Assembly: GCA_965544035.1 (NCBI GenBank)
Contig: CBEULR010000005.1
Span: forward strand, 1 to 64,000
DNA: 64,000 nucleotides
Source of the DNA: CBEULR01 sp965544035
GTDB taxonomy: Bacteria > Bacillota > Desulfotomaculia > Desulfotomaculales > Desulforudaceae
Direction: 5' to 3'
Shown: piece after piece, positions 1 through 7,262 of the stretch
Position numbering within the stretch: position 1 is the stretch's first letter
Layout: each line of letters begins with the position of its first letter
Notes under the pieces: model-generated
Told to the model about the DNA's origin: nothing
What the model saw: only the letters and a program-made list of their open reading frames with translations
Database searches by the model: none
Translations under genes and position numbers: made by a program

Positions 1-50
1 CTTAGGTGTTACGCATAACCCAAAAGCGCTAAGTTTTTGGGAGCGAATCA

Positions 51-893
51 CTACTTGCCCCGCACCAGCTTCTCCACTTCCTCCTCCGGCATCGTAAAAC
101 CGTGTTCCGGCCCCGGGAAGGTCCCGGCCACCACCTCGTCCCGGTAGGCCTCCAGGGCACGGGTGATCTCCGCCGTCAGATCGGCATACTTTTTCACAAA
201 TTTCGGGCTGAACCCCCCGCCCAGATTCATAATGTCGTGGAACACCAGCACCTGGCCGTCACAGTGCGGGCCGGCACCGATACCGATGGTGGGAATATCC
301 AGTTCCTCGGTGACCATCCGGGACAGAGGCACGGGCACACACTCCAGCACCACCGAAAAGGCACCCGCCTCCTGAACGGCACGCGCGTCGTCGAGCAGCC
401 TGACCGCGGCCACCGCATCCCGGCCCTGCACCCGGAAGCCGCCCAGCTGGTGCACCGACTGCGGTGTCAGGCCGATATGCGCCATTACCGGGATGCCTGC
501 CCGAACGACGGCCCTGATCTGATCGGTCACCTCGCGGCCCCCTTCAAGCTTGACGGCATGCGCCCGGCCTTCCTGCATCAGCCGGCCCGCACTTGCCAGA
601 GCGTCCCGGGTGGAAAGGTGGTAGGTCATAAAAGGAAGATCGCAGACGACCATCGCCCGGGAGACGCCCCGCGAGACCGCCCGCGAATGATGGATCATGT
701 CCTCCAAGGTGACCGGAATGGTGGACTCGTAGCCGAGCACGGCATTACCCAGGGAGTCGCCGACCAGGATGACGTCGATGCCGGCCTGATCCACCAGCTT
801 CGCCGTCGGGTAATCGTAGGCCGTGAGCATGGTGATGCGCCTTCCCTCTTGTTTCATCCGGGTGAGCTCTGCGGTGGTAACCCGTTTGGTCAA
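51..893 (-). CDS. panB: 3-methyl-2-oxobutanoate hydroxymethyltransferase
   Basis: Ketopantoate hydroxymethyltransferase, a cytosolic enzyme that moves a hydroxymethyl group from methylene-tetrahydrofolate to 2-oxoisovalerate in pantothenate/CoA synthesis. The 280-residue product has the usual family length. The metal-binding VGDSLGN segment (about 44-50) and the VKLEGG strand (about 114) are visible. The start is TTG at 893; its TTGA overlaps the TGA stop of the upstream DUF2520 gene, so the two are probably translationally coupled. A 7-bp hairpin (CCCAAAA/TTTTGGG, 19-41) follows the stop but has no clear T tract. A panC gene might lie beyond the window edge. Assignment is secure from sequence; coupling is inferred. 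Confidence 0.95.
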   Translation of the reverse strand: MTKRVTTAELTRMKQEGRRITMLTAYDYPTAKLVDQAGIDVILVGDSLGNAVLGYESTIPVTLEDMIHHSRAVSRGVSRAMVVCDLPFMTYHLSTRDALASAGRLMQEGRAHAVKLEGGREVTDQIRAVVRAGIPVMAHIGLTPQSVHQLGGFRVQGRDAVAAVRLLDDARAVQEAGAFSVVLECVPVPLSRMVTEELDIPTIGIGAGPHCDGQVLVFHDIMNLGGGFSPKFVKKYADLTAEITRALEAYRDEVVAGTFPGPEHGFTMPEEEVEKLVRGK

Positions 894-1792
894 TTGTGTT
901 CAACCCCTTCCAAGAGTCGCTCGATGGCCGCGGCCCGGGCCGATTCCACCGACCCTTTTTCCCGGGCCACCTGCAGCGCGTACAGTCCCAGACGGCGGTA
1001 TAGCTCCCCCGCCTCCGCGTCGCGTCGGGCAAAGGCGTCCAGGTGCCACTGCAGGGTCGGAACATCGCCCCGCGCCACCGGTCCGGTCAGGGCGTCGACG
1101 GCGCCCAGTTCCTTGATGTTTTGCAGCGTTCCGTCCAGCAGCGGAACCAGTGCCTTCAGACCGTGCTCCCGGTCCAGCCCGCACCGTTCAAGCAGGCCGG
1201 TCGCCAGATGGATCAGTGCCACCAGGTAATTAGAGGCCACGCAGGCCGCCGCGTGATAGAGCGCCTTGTCCTCCCCCCGCAGGTGCAGCAGGATGCCCCC
1301 CAGATCATTCACAATCCGGTCAGCCGTCGGTAGTGCTCCCGCATCACCCTCCACCGCGAAATACACGCCCTCCAGGCGGGACGCCCCGTTCTCGGTGTTC
1401 GCGAACGACTGGAGGGGATGGATGGAGACAACATCGGCCCCGCCCTCCCGGGCGGCGCTCAGCTCCTCGGAAGTGAGGGCACCGCTCGTGTGCGCCACCA
1501 CCTGACCGGGACAAAATCCGCCCCTCCGGGCGATTTCGTCCGCCGCCGGCCTGATTTCCCGGTCGGGAGTGGTAATAAAGACCACGTCGGCCGACCGCAC
1601 AACATCCAGGGGATCGTTCGATGCCGGCGCCTTCACCAGTTCTCCCAAGCGCCGGGCGGATTCCAACGACCGTGAGGCCACCCCGCTGATCCGATAGCCT
1701 CCGCACTCATCAAGGGCGACGGCCAGAGCCGAACCAACTTTGCCGGCCCCTACCACGGCCACATTCAATACAGATGCACGCGCGGTCATCAT
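890..1792 (-). CDS. Rossmann-fold DUF2520 protein, panB neighbour
   Basis: A 300-residue protein with an N-terminal dinucleotide-binding Rossmann motif (VGAGKVGSAL, about 14-23) and the C-terminal all-helical DUF2520 domain typical of a conserved but biochemically undefined oxidoreductase-like family. The fold resembles NADP-dependent reductases such as ketopantoate reductase and pyrroline carboxylate reductase. The 4-bp overlap with panB makes a role in pantothenate synthesis, perhaps as a ketopantoate reductase-like enzyme, an attractive guess that the sequence cannot prove. Two tandem ATG codons occur at 1792 and 1789; the first is used here. A hairpin-rich leader lies directly upstream (1822-1873). 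Confidence 0.85.
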   Translation of the reverse strand: MMTARASVLNVAVVGAGKVGSALAVALDECGGYRISGVASRSLESARRLGELVKAPASNDPLDVVRSADVVFITTPDREIRPAADEIARRGGFCPGQVVAHTSGALTSEELSAAREGGADVVSIHPLQSFANTENGASRLEGVYFAVEGDAGALPTADRIVNDLGGILLHLRGEDKALYHAAACVASNYLVALIHLATGLLERCGLDREHGLKALVPLLDGTLQNIKELGAVDALTGPVARGDVPTLQWHLDAFARRDAEAGELYRRLGLYALQVAREKGSVESARAAAIERLLEGVEHN

Positions 1793-1821
1793 ATTGGTTA
1801 GCCTCCCCTCAGGGCCGCCTC

Positions 1822-1873
1822 AAAAAACAAAAAATCCCCGGACAGATCCAAGGATTTGAAACTCTTGAAATCC
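1822..1873 (-). terminator. Hairpin with T tract and alternative pairing upstream of DUF2520-panB
   Basis: Read on the minus strand, AAATCC (1857-1852) pairs with GGATTT (1837-1832), with an inner GGA/TCC helix, and is followed by the T-rich run TTTGTTTTTT. This is an intrinsic terminator shape. The same AAATCC can instead pair with an upstream GGATTT (1873-1868), so the two helices are mutually exclusive. It may simply end the sirtuin transcript (stop at 2031), or it may be an attenuator for DUF2520-panB. No known riboswitch was recognised in the preceding 120 bases. Confidence 0.5.
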
Positions 1874-2030
1874 CGTCTCGGTCCAAACGATGGCTCCAAG
1901 CGGCCCGATTTGTGATGTGGGAAGTGGGAGGTGAGAAACGTTGGTGGTGTAGTTCCGCAGGGATACTACCCGCCGAAAAGCTCCCCCGTCCCGTGAACCT
2001 TTGTTGAAATTCTAGCACGTGGGGTTAATC

Positions 2031-2783
2031 CTAAGCAATAGGTTTTTCCAGGCCCAGTTCTTCGAGCAGGCGTTCAAAGACAGGACCGATCTCGTCCCGA
2101 ATCACCAGCCTGGCCTGATCATCGAAGGGAGTGGGATCACGGTTGATGATCACCAGCTCGCGCGCCAATCGGGGCAGGCCCGCAACCGGGTACACCTGGA
2201 GGCTTGAACCGATGACGACGAGAAGCTGACATCCCGACAGCACCTGTGTGGCCACCCAAAAGTCCTCGCTCATCTGATCCCCGAACAGGACCACATCGGG
2301 GCGCAGCAGACCGCCGCAACTGCAGCGCGGAACATCCTCACCCGCCGCAATCCGTTCCCGGACAATATCAAAGGGATGATGCCCATCGCACTGCTCACAG
2401 CGAACGGTGCGCAGGTGTCCGTGGACCTCCCACGTGGTGGAGCCGGCCTCCACGTGCAGACCGTCGATATTCTGTGTGATCACCCCGAACAGAAGCCCCG
2501 CCTGTTGCAGCGCGGCCAGTGCGTAGTGGGCAATGTTCGGTTTCGCCGCCAGACACGCATGCCACCACTGAAGATTGTTTCGCCAGAAGGCGGCCGGATC
2601 GCGATGGAAGGCGTTCACGCTGCAGACCTCGGCCGGATCAACCTTTTCCCACAGGCCGGTACCTCGGCTGCGAAAGTCCGGAATGCCGCTCTCAGTGCTG
2701 ATCCCCGCCCCGGTTAAGGCGAATGTGCGGTCTGAGGCACGCAGCAGGCGGGCCAGTTCATTTACCTGACCGGCGGGAGTCAC
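2031..2783 (-). CDS. cobB: NAD-dependent protein deacylase (sirtuin)
   Basis: Sir2-family enzyme that removes acyl groups from lysines using NAD, releasing nicotinamide and O-acyl-ADP-ribose. The NAD-binding signature GAGISTESGIPDFRS (about 25-39) and TQNIDGLH (about 104) are intact, as are the catalytic His region (EVHG) and zinc-site cysteines (CEQC and CSC). The length of 250 residues is normal. It starts with GTG at 2783 behind AAGGAGG, which overlaps the end of the DegV gene, so the helicase, degV and sirtuin genes probably share a transcript. Substrates cannot be told from sequence. Confidence 0.92.
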   Translation of the reverse strand: MTPAGQVNELARLLRASDRTFALTGAGISTESGIPDFRSRGTGLWEKVDPAEVCSVNAFHRDPAAFWRNNLQWWHACLAAKPNIAHYALAALQQAGLLFGVITQNIDGLHVEAGSTTWEVHGHLRTVRCEQCDGHHPFDIVRERIAAGEDVPRCSCGGLLRPDVVLFGDQMSEDFWVATQVLSGCQLLVVIGSSLQVYPVAGLPRLARELVIINRDPTPFDDQARLVIRDEIGPVFERLLEELGLEKPIA

Positions 2784-2797
2784 ACGGAAGCACCTCC

Positions 2798-3685
2798 TTA
2801 TCGGCCTCGATCAGCCTCGTAAAAGGCAACCCCGACCAGGCCCGGACCGGTGTGAACCACCATCACCGGGCCGATCTGACCAAAGGCCGCCTCTCTGATT
2901 TTTAGTTCGGCCATCTGTTTCAGCCTCTCAAGCAGACTGCGGCACTCTTCCTCAGCGTTCCCGTGCATGGCGGCCAGGTTGAGTACCTTGTTGCGCCCGT
3001 GTTCAGCCACGAGTTCGGCAATGCGGGAAAGGGACTTCTTCCATCCGCGCACCTTGGCCACGGTGTAGTACTTGCCTTCCTCGTTGATGGAAATAATCGG
3101 TTTCATATTCAGGATCTCACCCAGCGTCGCCTGGACGTAACCGATACGGCCCCCGCGGCGAAGGTACTCCAGCGTCTTGACCACAAAGAACACCTTCATG
3201 CGGTCACGCACTTCGTACACCCGTTTGACGATTTCTTCGAAGCGAAGGCCTTCTCGTACGGCCCTGGCGGCCTCGATCACCTGGAAACCGAGGGCCATTG
3301 AGAGCCCCTTGGAGTCAACGACCTCAATCCGCATTGAACTGATCTGGCGGCTGACCATCCGGACAACCTCGGGTGTGCTGGACAGACCACCCGAAATGTG
3401 CAGGGCGATAGCATGGGTATATCCCTGACCGCGCAGTTTTTCGAACAGGGCCAGGGCCTCACCGGGAGAAGGCGTTGACGTGCCGGGGGTTTCTTCGTCC
3501 AAAGTAGCGTAAACCTCGTCAGGCTGGATTTCAATCCGATCGGCGTACTCCCGGTCCTGGTACACGACCTTCAAGGGCAGCAGATGAATTCCCAGCTCTG
3601 AAAGCTGTTCGGGAGACAGGTCACAGGTACTGTCTGTGACTACCGCGATCTTTTCCTCACTCAATTCGTCAACCACTCCCTTCAA
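2798..3685 (-). CDS. DegV family fatty-acid-binding protein
   Basis: DegV/FakB-like protein. Members bind a fatty acid and, in the studied cases, present it to a kinase (FakA) for phosphorylation. The N-terminal IAVVTDSTCDLSP motif, the SGG loop (HISGGLSST) and the C-terminal HTGPGLVGVAFYE strand fit the family. TTG at 3685 is chosen as start because GGAGG sits 8 bases upstream; a longer in-frame extension to 3793 would run into the helicase gene. The product is about 295 residues. No fakA is seen in the window. Confidence 0.88.
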   Translation of the reverse strand: MKGVVDELSEEKIAVVTDSTCDLSPEQLSELGIHLLPLKVVYQDREYADRIEIQPDEVYATLDEETPGTSTPSPGEALALFEKLRGQGYTHAIALHISGGLSSTPEVVRMVSRQISSMRIEVVDSKGLSMALGFQVIEAARAVREGLRFEEIVKRVYEVRDRMKVFFVVKTLEYLRRGGRIGYVQATLGEILNMKPIISINEEGKYYTVAKVRGWKKSLSRIAELVAEHGRNKVLNLAAMHGNAEEECRSLLERLKQMAELKIREAAFGQIGPVMVVHTGPGLVGVAFYEADRGR

Positions 3686-3716
3686 TGCTGGTACCTCCAC
3701 GAACAGCCCCGGGTTG

Positions 3717-5267
3717 TTAACGGCGCTTCGGCCGCCTGCGTCCTTTGCGGCGTCTGAGCGTGTCCGGAAGCTTAAAGAGGCCCTGTATTTCATCGACGAA
3801 CTTTACAGGAACGTCGACAAAACACCAGTTGTCCAGAATATCAATATTGCTGATCTGGCTGGGTGCAATTTCGGTATTGTGCACCAGGTAATCGACCAGG
3901 TTCTGCGGCTTGATCCCCTGCATGCGGCCTACCGGCAGCCTGATCCGCTCCTTCTCCATCGGCGCATCCAGCAGTTCACTGCGCTCTATGTCACGGCCCA
4001 TATCATCAAGCAGTTTAAGGGCCGCCGCCAGCAGATCCACCGAGTCGTGTTCATCCAGCATCCGTGTGGCCAGGGGACGGTAGTCAGCCAGCGGCCCGTC
4101 GACCGCGGCGATGACGCGCTCGACCAGAAACTGCTGCCGGCGTTCGATGGCCTCGGCCAGGGTGGGGAGATTGTGCCGCTTGATTTTCTTACCGATCATA
4201 TTCTCGATGAAGCGCAGGTGTTTCACCTCACGCGGTGCCACGAGCGTAATCGCCACGCCCTCGCGCCCCGCCCGCCCGGTGCGGCCGATCCGGTTTACAT
4301 AGCTGTCCGGATCCTGGGCGATGTCGTAGTTGATGACGTGGGTCACGTGGCTTATGTCCAGTCCACGGGAGGCCACGTCGCTCGCGATCAGCAGTTCGAT
4401 CTGCCCCTGCCGGAAGCGCGTCATCACCGAATCACGCTCGCGCTGGGAAAGGTCGCCGTGCAACACCTCGGCGGTATAGCCTCTCAGCCTCAGTGTCTGT
4501 ACCAGATCATCGGCCCCTCGCTTGGTGTTGCAGAAGACAATCGCCGAAGGCGGACTCTCCACGTCTAGAATCCGGCAGAGCGTTTCCACCTTCTGGCGCG
4601 GATTTACCTCGTAGTAGCGTTGTTCAATCAGCGGGGCGGTCAGCTCGATCCCGCGGATGGCCACCACCTCGGGATCATTCATGAAGGACCGCCCCAGGTC
4701 CCGGATCTCAGGGGGCATGGTCGCCGCAAAAAGCATCGTCTGTCGCTCGGCGGGACAGCGGGCGAGGATATACTTGATATCGTCGAGGAAGCCCATGTCC
4801 AGCATTTCGTCCGCTTCGTCCAGGATTACCGTAGTGAGGTCGTTGAGACTGATCGTGCGGCGGCGCAGATGATCCATCAATCGCCCCGGTGTCGCCACCA
4901 CCACCTGCGGCTTCTTGCGCAGAGAACGGATCTGGTGTTCAATGGACTGTCCGCCGTACACCGGCAGGGCACGCACATTCAGGAAACGACCAAGCTTGGT
5001 TATCTCCATGGCGACCTGCACCGCCAGTTCACGGGTGGGACAAACCACAAGCCCCTGCAGACCGCCGCCGGGGTCAATCCCGTTAAGCAAAGGCAGGCCA
5101 AAGGCCGCCGTCTTGCCGGTGCCCGTCTGGGCCTGTCCCAGGATATCCCGCCCCTTGAGCAGCAGCGGGATGGCTTGGGCCTGGATAGGCGTGGGGCTCT
5201 CAAACCCCATGGCATCCACCGCTTTAATCAATTCAGGTCTGAGATTCAGTTCTTCAAAACTAGTCAT
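3717..5267 (-). CDS. DEAD-box RNA helicase with DbpA-type C-terminal domain
   Basis: ATP-dependent RNA helicase likely acting in ribosome assembly or mRNA decay. All core motifs are present: AQTGTGKT (about 46-53), PTRELA, TPGRLMDHL, DEADEMLDMGF, the SAT-like AATMP, and HRIGRTGRAGREG. The last roughly 80 residues before a basic RRRKGRRRPKRR tail resemble the DbpA/CsdA RNA-binding fold. ATG at 5267 is taken as the start, with a possible TTG one codon upstream. A good sigma-A promoter lies at 5306-5334. Whether it corresponds to CshA or DbpA is undecided. Confidence 0.92.
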   Translation of the reverse strand: MTSFEELNLRPELIKAVDAMGFESPTPIQAQAIPLLLKGRDILGQAQTGTGKTAAFGLPLLNGIDPGGGLQGLVVCPTRELAVQVAMEITKLGRFLNVRALPVYGGQSIEHQIRSLRKKPQVVVATPGRLMDHLRRRTISLNDLTTVILDEADEMLDMGFLDDIKYILARCPAERQTMLFAATMPPEIRDLGRSFMNDPEVVAIRGIELTAPLIEQRYYEVNPRQKVETLCRILDVESPPSAIVFCNTKRGADDLVQTLRLRGYTAEVLHGDLSQRERDSVMTRFRQGQIELLIASDVASRGLDISHVTHVINYDIAQDPDSYVNRIGRTGRAGREGVAITLVAPREVKHLRFIENMIGKKIKRHNLPTLAEAIERRQQFLVERVIAAVDGPLADYRPLATRMLDEHDSVDLLAAALKLLDDMGRDIERSELLDAPMEKERIRLPVGRMQGIKPQNLVDYLVHNTEIAPSQISNIDILDNWCFVDVPVKFVDEIQGLFKLPDTLRRRKGRRRPKRR

Positions 5268-5305
5268 CAAAACTCGCTTTTCCCTTCTTTTCCTTGTACT
5301 CCGTT

Positions 5306-5334
5306 AATATATCAGTTTACCATATTATGTCCAA
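5306..5334 (-). promoter_or_regulatory. Sigma-A type promoter of the helicase-degV-sirtuin unit
   Basis: On the minus strand TTGGAC (5334-5329) and TATATT (5311-5306) are separated by exactly 17 bases, close to the vegetative consensus. It lies about 40 bases upstream of the helicase start. Confidence 0.65.
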
Positions 5335-5339
5335 CTCCT

Positions 5340-5842
5340 GCTACCCCACCAAAACTAGTATCCATCTATCTACATTTTTCGACATAATTACAGATTATTC
5401 TCACTGTTAAGATTTTTTAGAATGTTTGTGGGTCAAATGGCAGGGGTTTTCGAATAGGAATTGAACATGAAATTAAAAGAATTCGGGTGATCGGCAAAGT
5501 TATTACAAGCACAAGCCATTGCACACGATTGTACGATCTAGTTCCATCTTGCACCAACCCTTGAGCCATAAGCACTTGGGCACACTTTTCGGGCATTCCG
5601 GACGACAGTTTACCTGTCACCTGCCGGACACTGAAAACTGTCCATAGATACGGTCGAACCGCCCTTGGGAAGAGATGCCAAGAACACGTGAACGGAAAGT
5701 GCGTGAGACAACCTTCACAAACCTTCATTCATCCTGAATGTACTGTGTTCAGAAACCGAAGGTCCGGCCGTCTGGGAGGTGATAAATGATACCCGAACGA
5801 TACTGACGCAGTTTCTTGCCAACTAACTGAGGAGGTGAGGAT
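5340..5842. other. Noncoding region upstream of the formate dehydrogenase operon
   Basis: About 500 bases without a convincing gene. A 103-codon minus-strand frame here lacks a ribosome site and looks non-coding. Seen on the plus strand are two ACCTTCA direct repeats 10 bases apart (5711 and 5721) and an inverted repeat CTGAA/TTCAG (5734-5738 and 5748-5752), possible operator elements for mvhD-fdh. No clear -35/-10 pair or known riboswitch was recognised. A strong GGAGG precedes mvhD. Confidence 0.4.
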
Positions 5843-6286
5843 ATGGAAAAGGCTCAATTCGAGCCGCAGCTCCTGGGATTTCTTTGTAACTGGTGCAGCT
5901 ACGGCGGGGCCGATCTGGCCGGGGTCTCACGCCTGCAGTATCCGCCGAATGTGCGTATCGTGCGGGTGATGTGTACCGGGCGTGTCGACCCTTTGTTCAT
6001 ACTGAAGTCGATGCTGTCGGGTGCGGACGGCATTCTGGTCAGTGGTTGACACGTCGGTGACTGCCACTATGTTAGTGGCAACGTGTACGCCAAGCGCCGC
6101 TTCGAAATGGTGCGCCGGCTGCTCAATAACGTCGGTTTGGATCCTGAGCGTGTTCGTTTCGCCCACATTTCCGCCGCTGAAGGTACGATTTATGCCAAGC
6201 TGGTGAGTGAGTTCGTGGACGAACTGCGGGCCAAAGGGCCAAACCCTTTGAAGGTGATGAATGATGCAAGATTTCGTTGTAGTTAA
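5843..6286 (+). CDS. mvhD: MvhD-like Fe-S electron adaptor, selenoprotein (in-frame UGA)
   Basis: Small iron-sulfur subunit that in methanogens links the hydrogenase or formate dehydrogenase to heterodisulfide reductase HdrA. Reading continues through TGA at 6047-6049 (residue 69) into a second segment in the same frame, giving a 147-residue protein of normal length. The local sequence is SG-U-HVGDCHY, where relatives have Cys at the UGA position, so the codon almost certainly encodes selenocysteine rather than stop. Other conserved cysteines are in LGFLCNWCSYGG near the start. GGAGG precedes the ATG. The TAA stop overlaps the next gene by 26 bases. A simple ORF call would split it into two fragments. 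Confidence 0.92.
6047..6086 (+). promoter_or_regulatory. Bacterial SECIS-like hairpin after the mvhD UGA
   Basis: Immediately 3' of the UGA, TGCCACT (6062-6068) pairs perfectly with AGTGGCA (6074-6080) around the loop ATGTT. An outer helix ACACGT/ACGTGT (6049-6054 and 6081-6086) has a 7-base bulge on its 5' side. Position and shape fit a bacterial SECIS element bound by SelB. Confidence 0.7.
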
Positions 6287-7223
6287 GGGGGAAAAAACCG
6301 GCTCCGGAGGCGGGGTCGTGAATGAAATCGGCCGGGTAATATTGGCGGAAGGCCTGGCTGATGCGGTGCTTAGTTATGAGCAGGGATTTGACGAGTTCGA
6401 CATGCGCCCGGTGGTACTGACCAATCCTGACGACGCTTCGAGCATCCAGTTCGGGGAAACCAATCCCTACGGTCTGGCGCGTTTTGCCCGCAGCTATCTT
6501 CAGACGATGAAGGTTGCCGTAATTGGTCGTGCCTGTGATATCAGGGCTCTTGTGGAGCTGCGCAAGCGCTACCAGGTTTCCGAGGATGTAATACTGGTCA
6601 ATGTCTTTTGTTCGGGAAGCAAGGATCCCCGTGGGGAATCACGGTCATCGTGCCGGCGTTGTGAACATCGTGTGGTTCCCACCGCCGACCTTAACTGTAC
6701 CGTGGGTCCGGATTCGACAATGGTCACCGCGGAAAGCGATGTCGGGGCCAAGATTCTGGAATCGGCCAGCCTTGTTGAAGGGCCGTCTTTCGCGCTTCCC
6801 AACCTGGAGGCCATTGCAGACGAGGCCCGCACCGAGCAGGATAACCAGTTTAAGGACGTAAGGGCACTGATCCCGGAGGAGCGCTTCGACTTCTGGGCCG
6901 GTTACTTCGCGCGCTGCATCAAATGCTTCGGCTGCCGGAACTCCTGCCCGATTTGTTTCTGCAAGGACTGTTACCTGAATGCGGACCGGGGCTTAGTTCG
7001 TCCCGGGGAGATCGCTCCGGAACTGATGTTCCACCTGACCAGGTTGGCCCACGTGGCCGATTCCTGCCTGAACTGCGGACAGTGTGATCTGGCCTGCCCG
7101 ATGGAGATCCCGATCTCCAAGCTGTACCACATGCTGAACAAGGATTTGGCTGAAAGCTTCGGCTACATTCCGGGCATAGATGCCACCCCACCGCCGCTTA
7201 CAGCTGTCCAGGGGCCGGCGTAG
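6261..7223 (+). CDS. FrhB/FdhB-like Fe-S subunit of formate dehydrogenase
   Basis: A 320-residue protein related to the beta subunits of F420-dependent hydrogenase/formate dehydrogenase and to 4Fe-4S ferredoxins. The C-terminal half carries the cysteine clusters CIKCFGCRNSCPICFCKDC (about 217-235) and CLNCGQCDLACP (about 263-274). The upstream CSRRCEH-like cysteine region may bind another cluster. It lies between the MvhD and catalytic subunit genes, so it probably passes electrons from FdhA to MvhD. The start ATG (6261; another ATG follows at once) overlaps mvhD. Whether it binds flavin, as FrhB does, is uncertain. Confidence 0.8.
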   Translation: MMQDFVVVKGEKTGSGGGVVNEIGRVILAEGLADAVLSYEQGFDEFDMRPVVLTNPDDASSIQFGETNPYGLARFARSYLQTMKVAVIGRACDIRALVELRKRYQVSEDVILVNVFCSGSKDPRGESRSSCRRCEHRVVPTADLNCTVGPDSTMVTAESDVGAKILESASLVEGPSFALPNLEAIADEARTEQDNQFKDVRALIPEERFDFWAGYFARCIKCFGCRNSCPICFCKDCYLNADRGLVRPGEIAPELMFHLTRLAHVADSCLNCGQCDLACPMEIPISKLYHMLNKDLAESFGYIPGIDATPPPLTAVQGPA

Positions 7224-7262
7224 GCCGACTCATTTATTTAGGATCAGGAGGTGAAAAGCGAT

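Noticed and set aside
1920..1990. T-box-like words (GGTGGTGTAGTTCCGCAGGG) on the plus strand
   Set aside because: The match to the T-box core is loose and no plus-strand gene follows; the adjacent genes are on the minus strand.
5417..5728. A 103-codon minus-strand ORF
   Set aside because: No ribosome site, no recognisable domain, and composition unlike the neighbouring genes.
6047..6049. mvhD as two genes or a pseudogene broken by TGA
   Set aside because: The frame continues with conserved MvhD sequence, the UGA is at a conserved Cys position and a SECIS-like hairpin follows.
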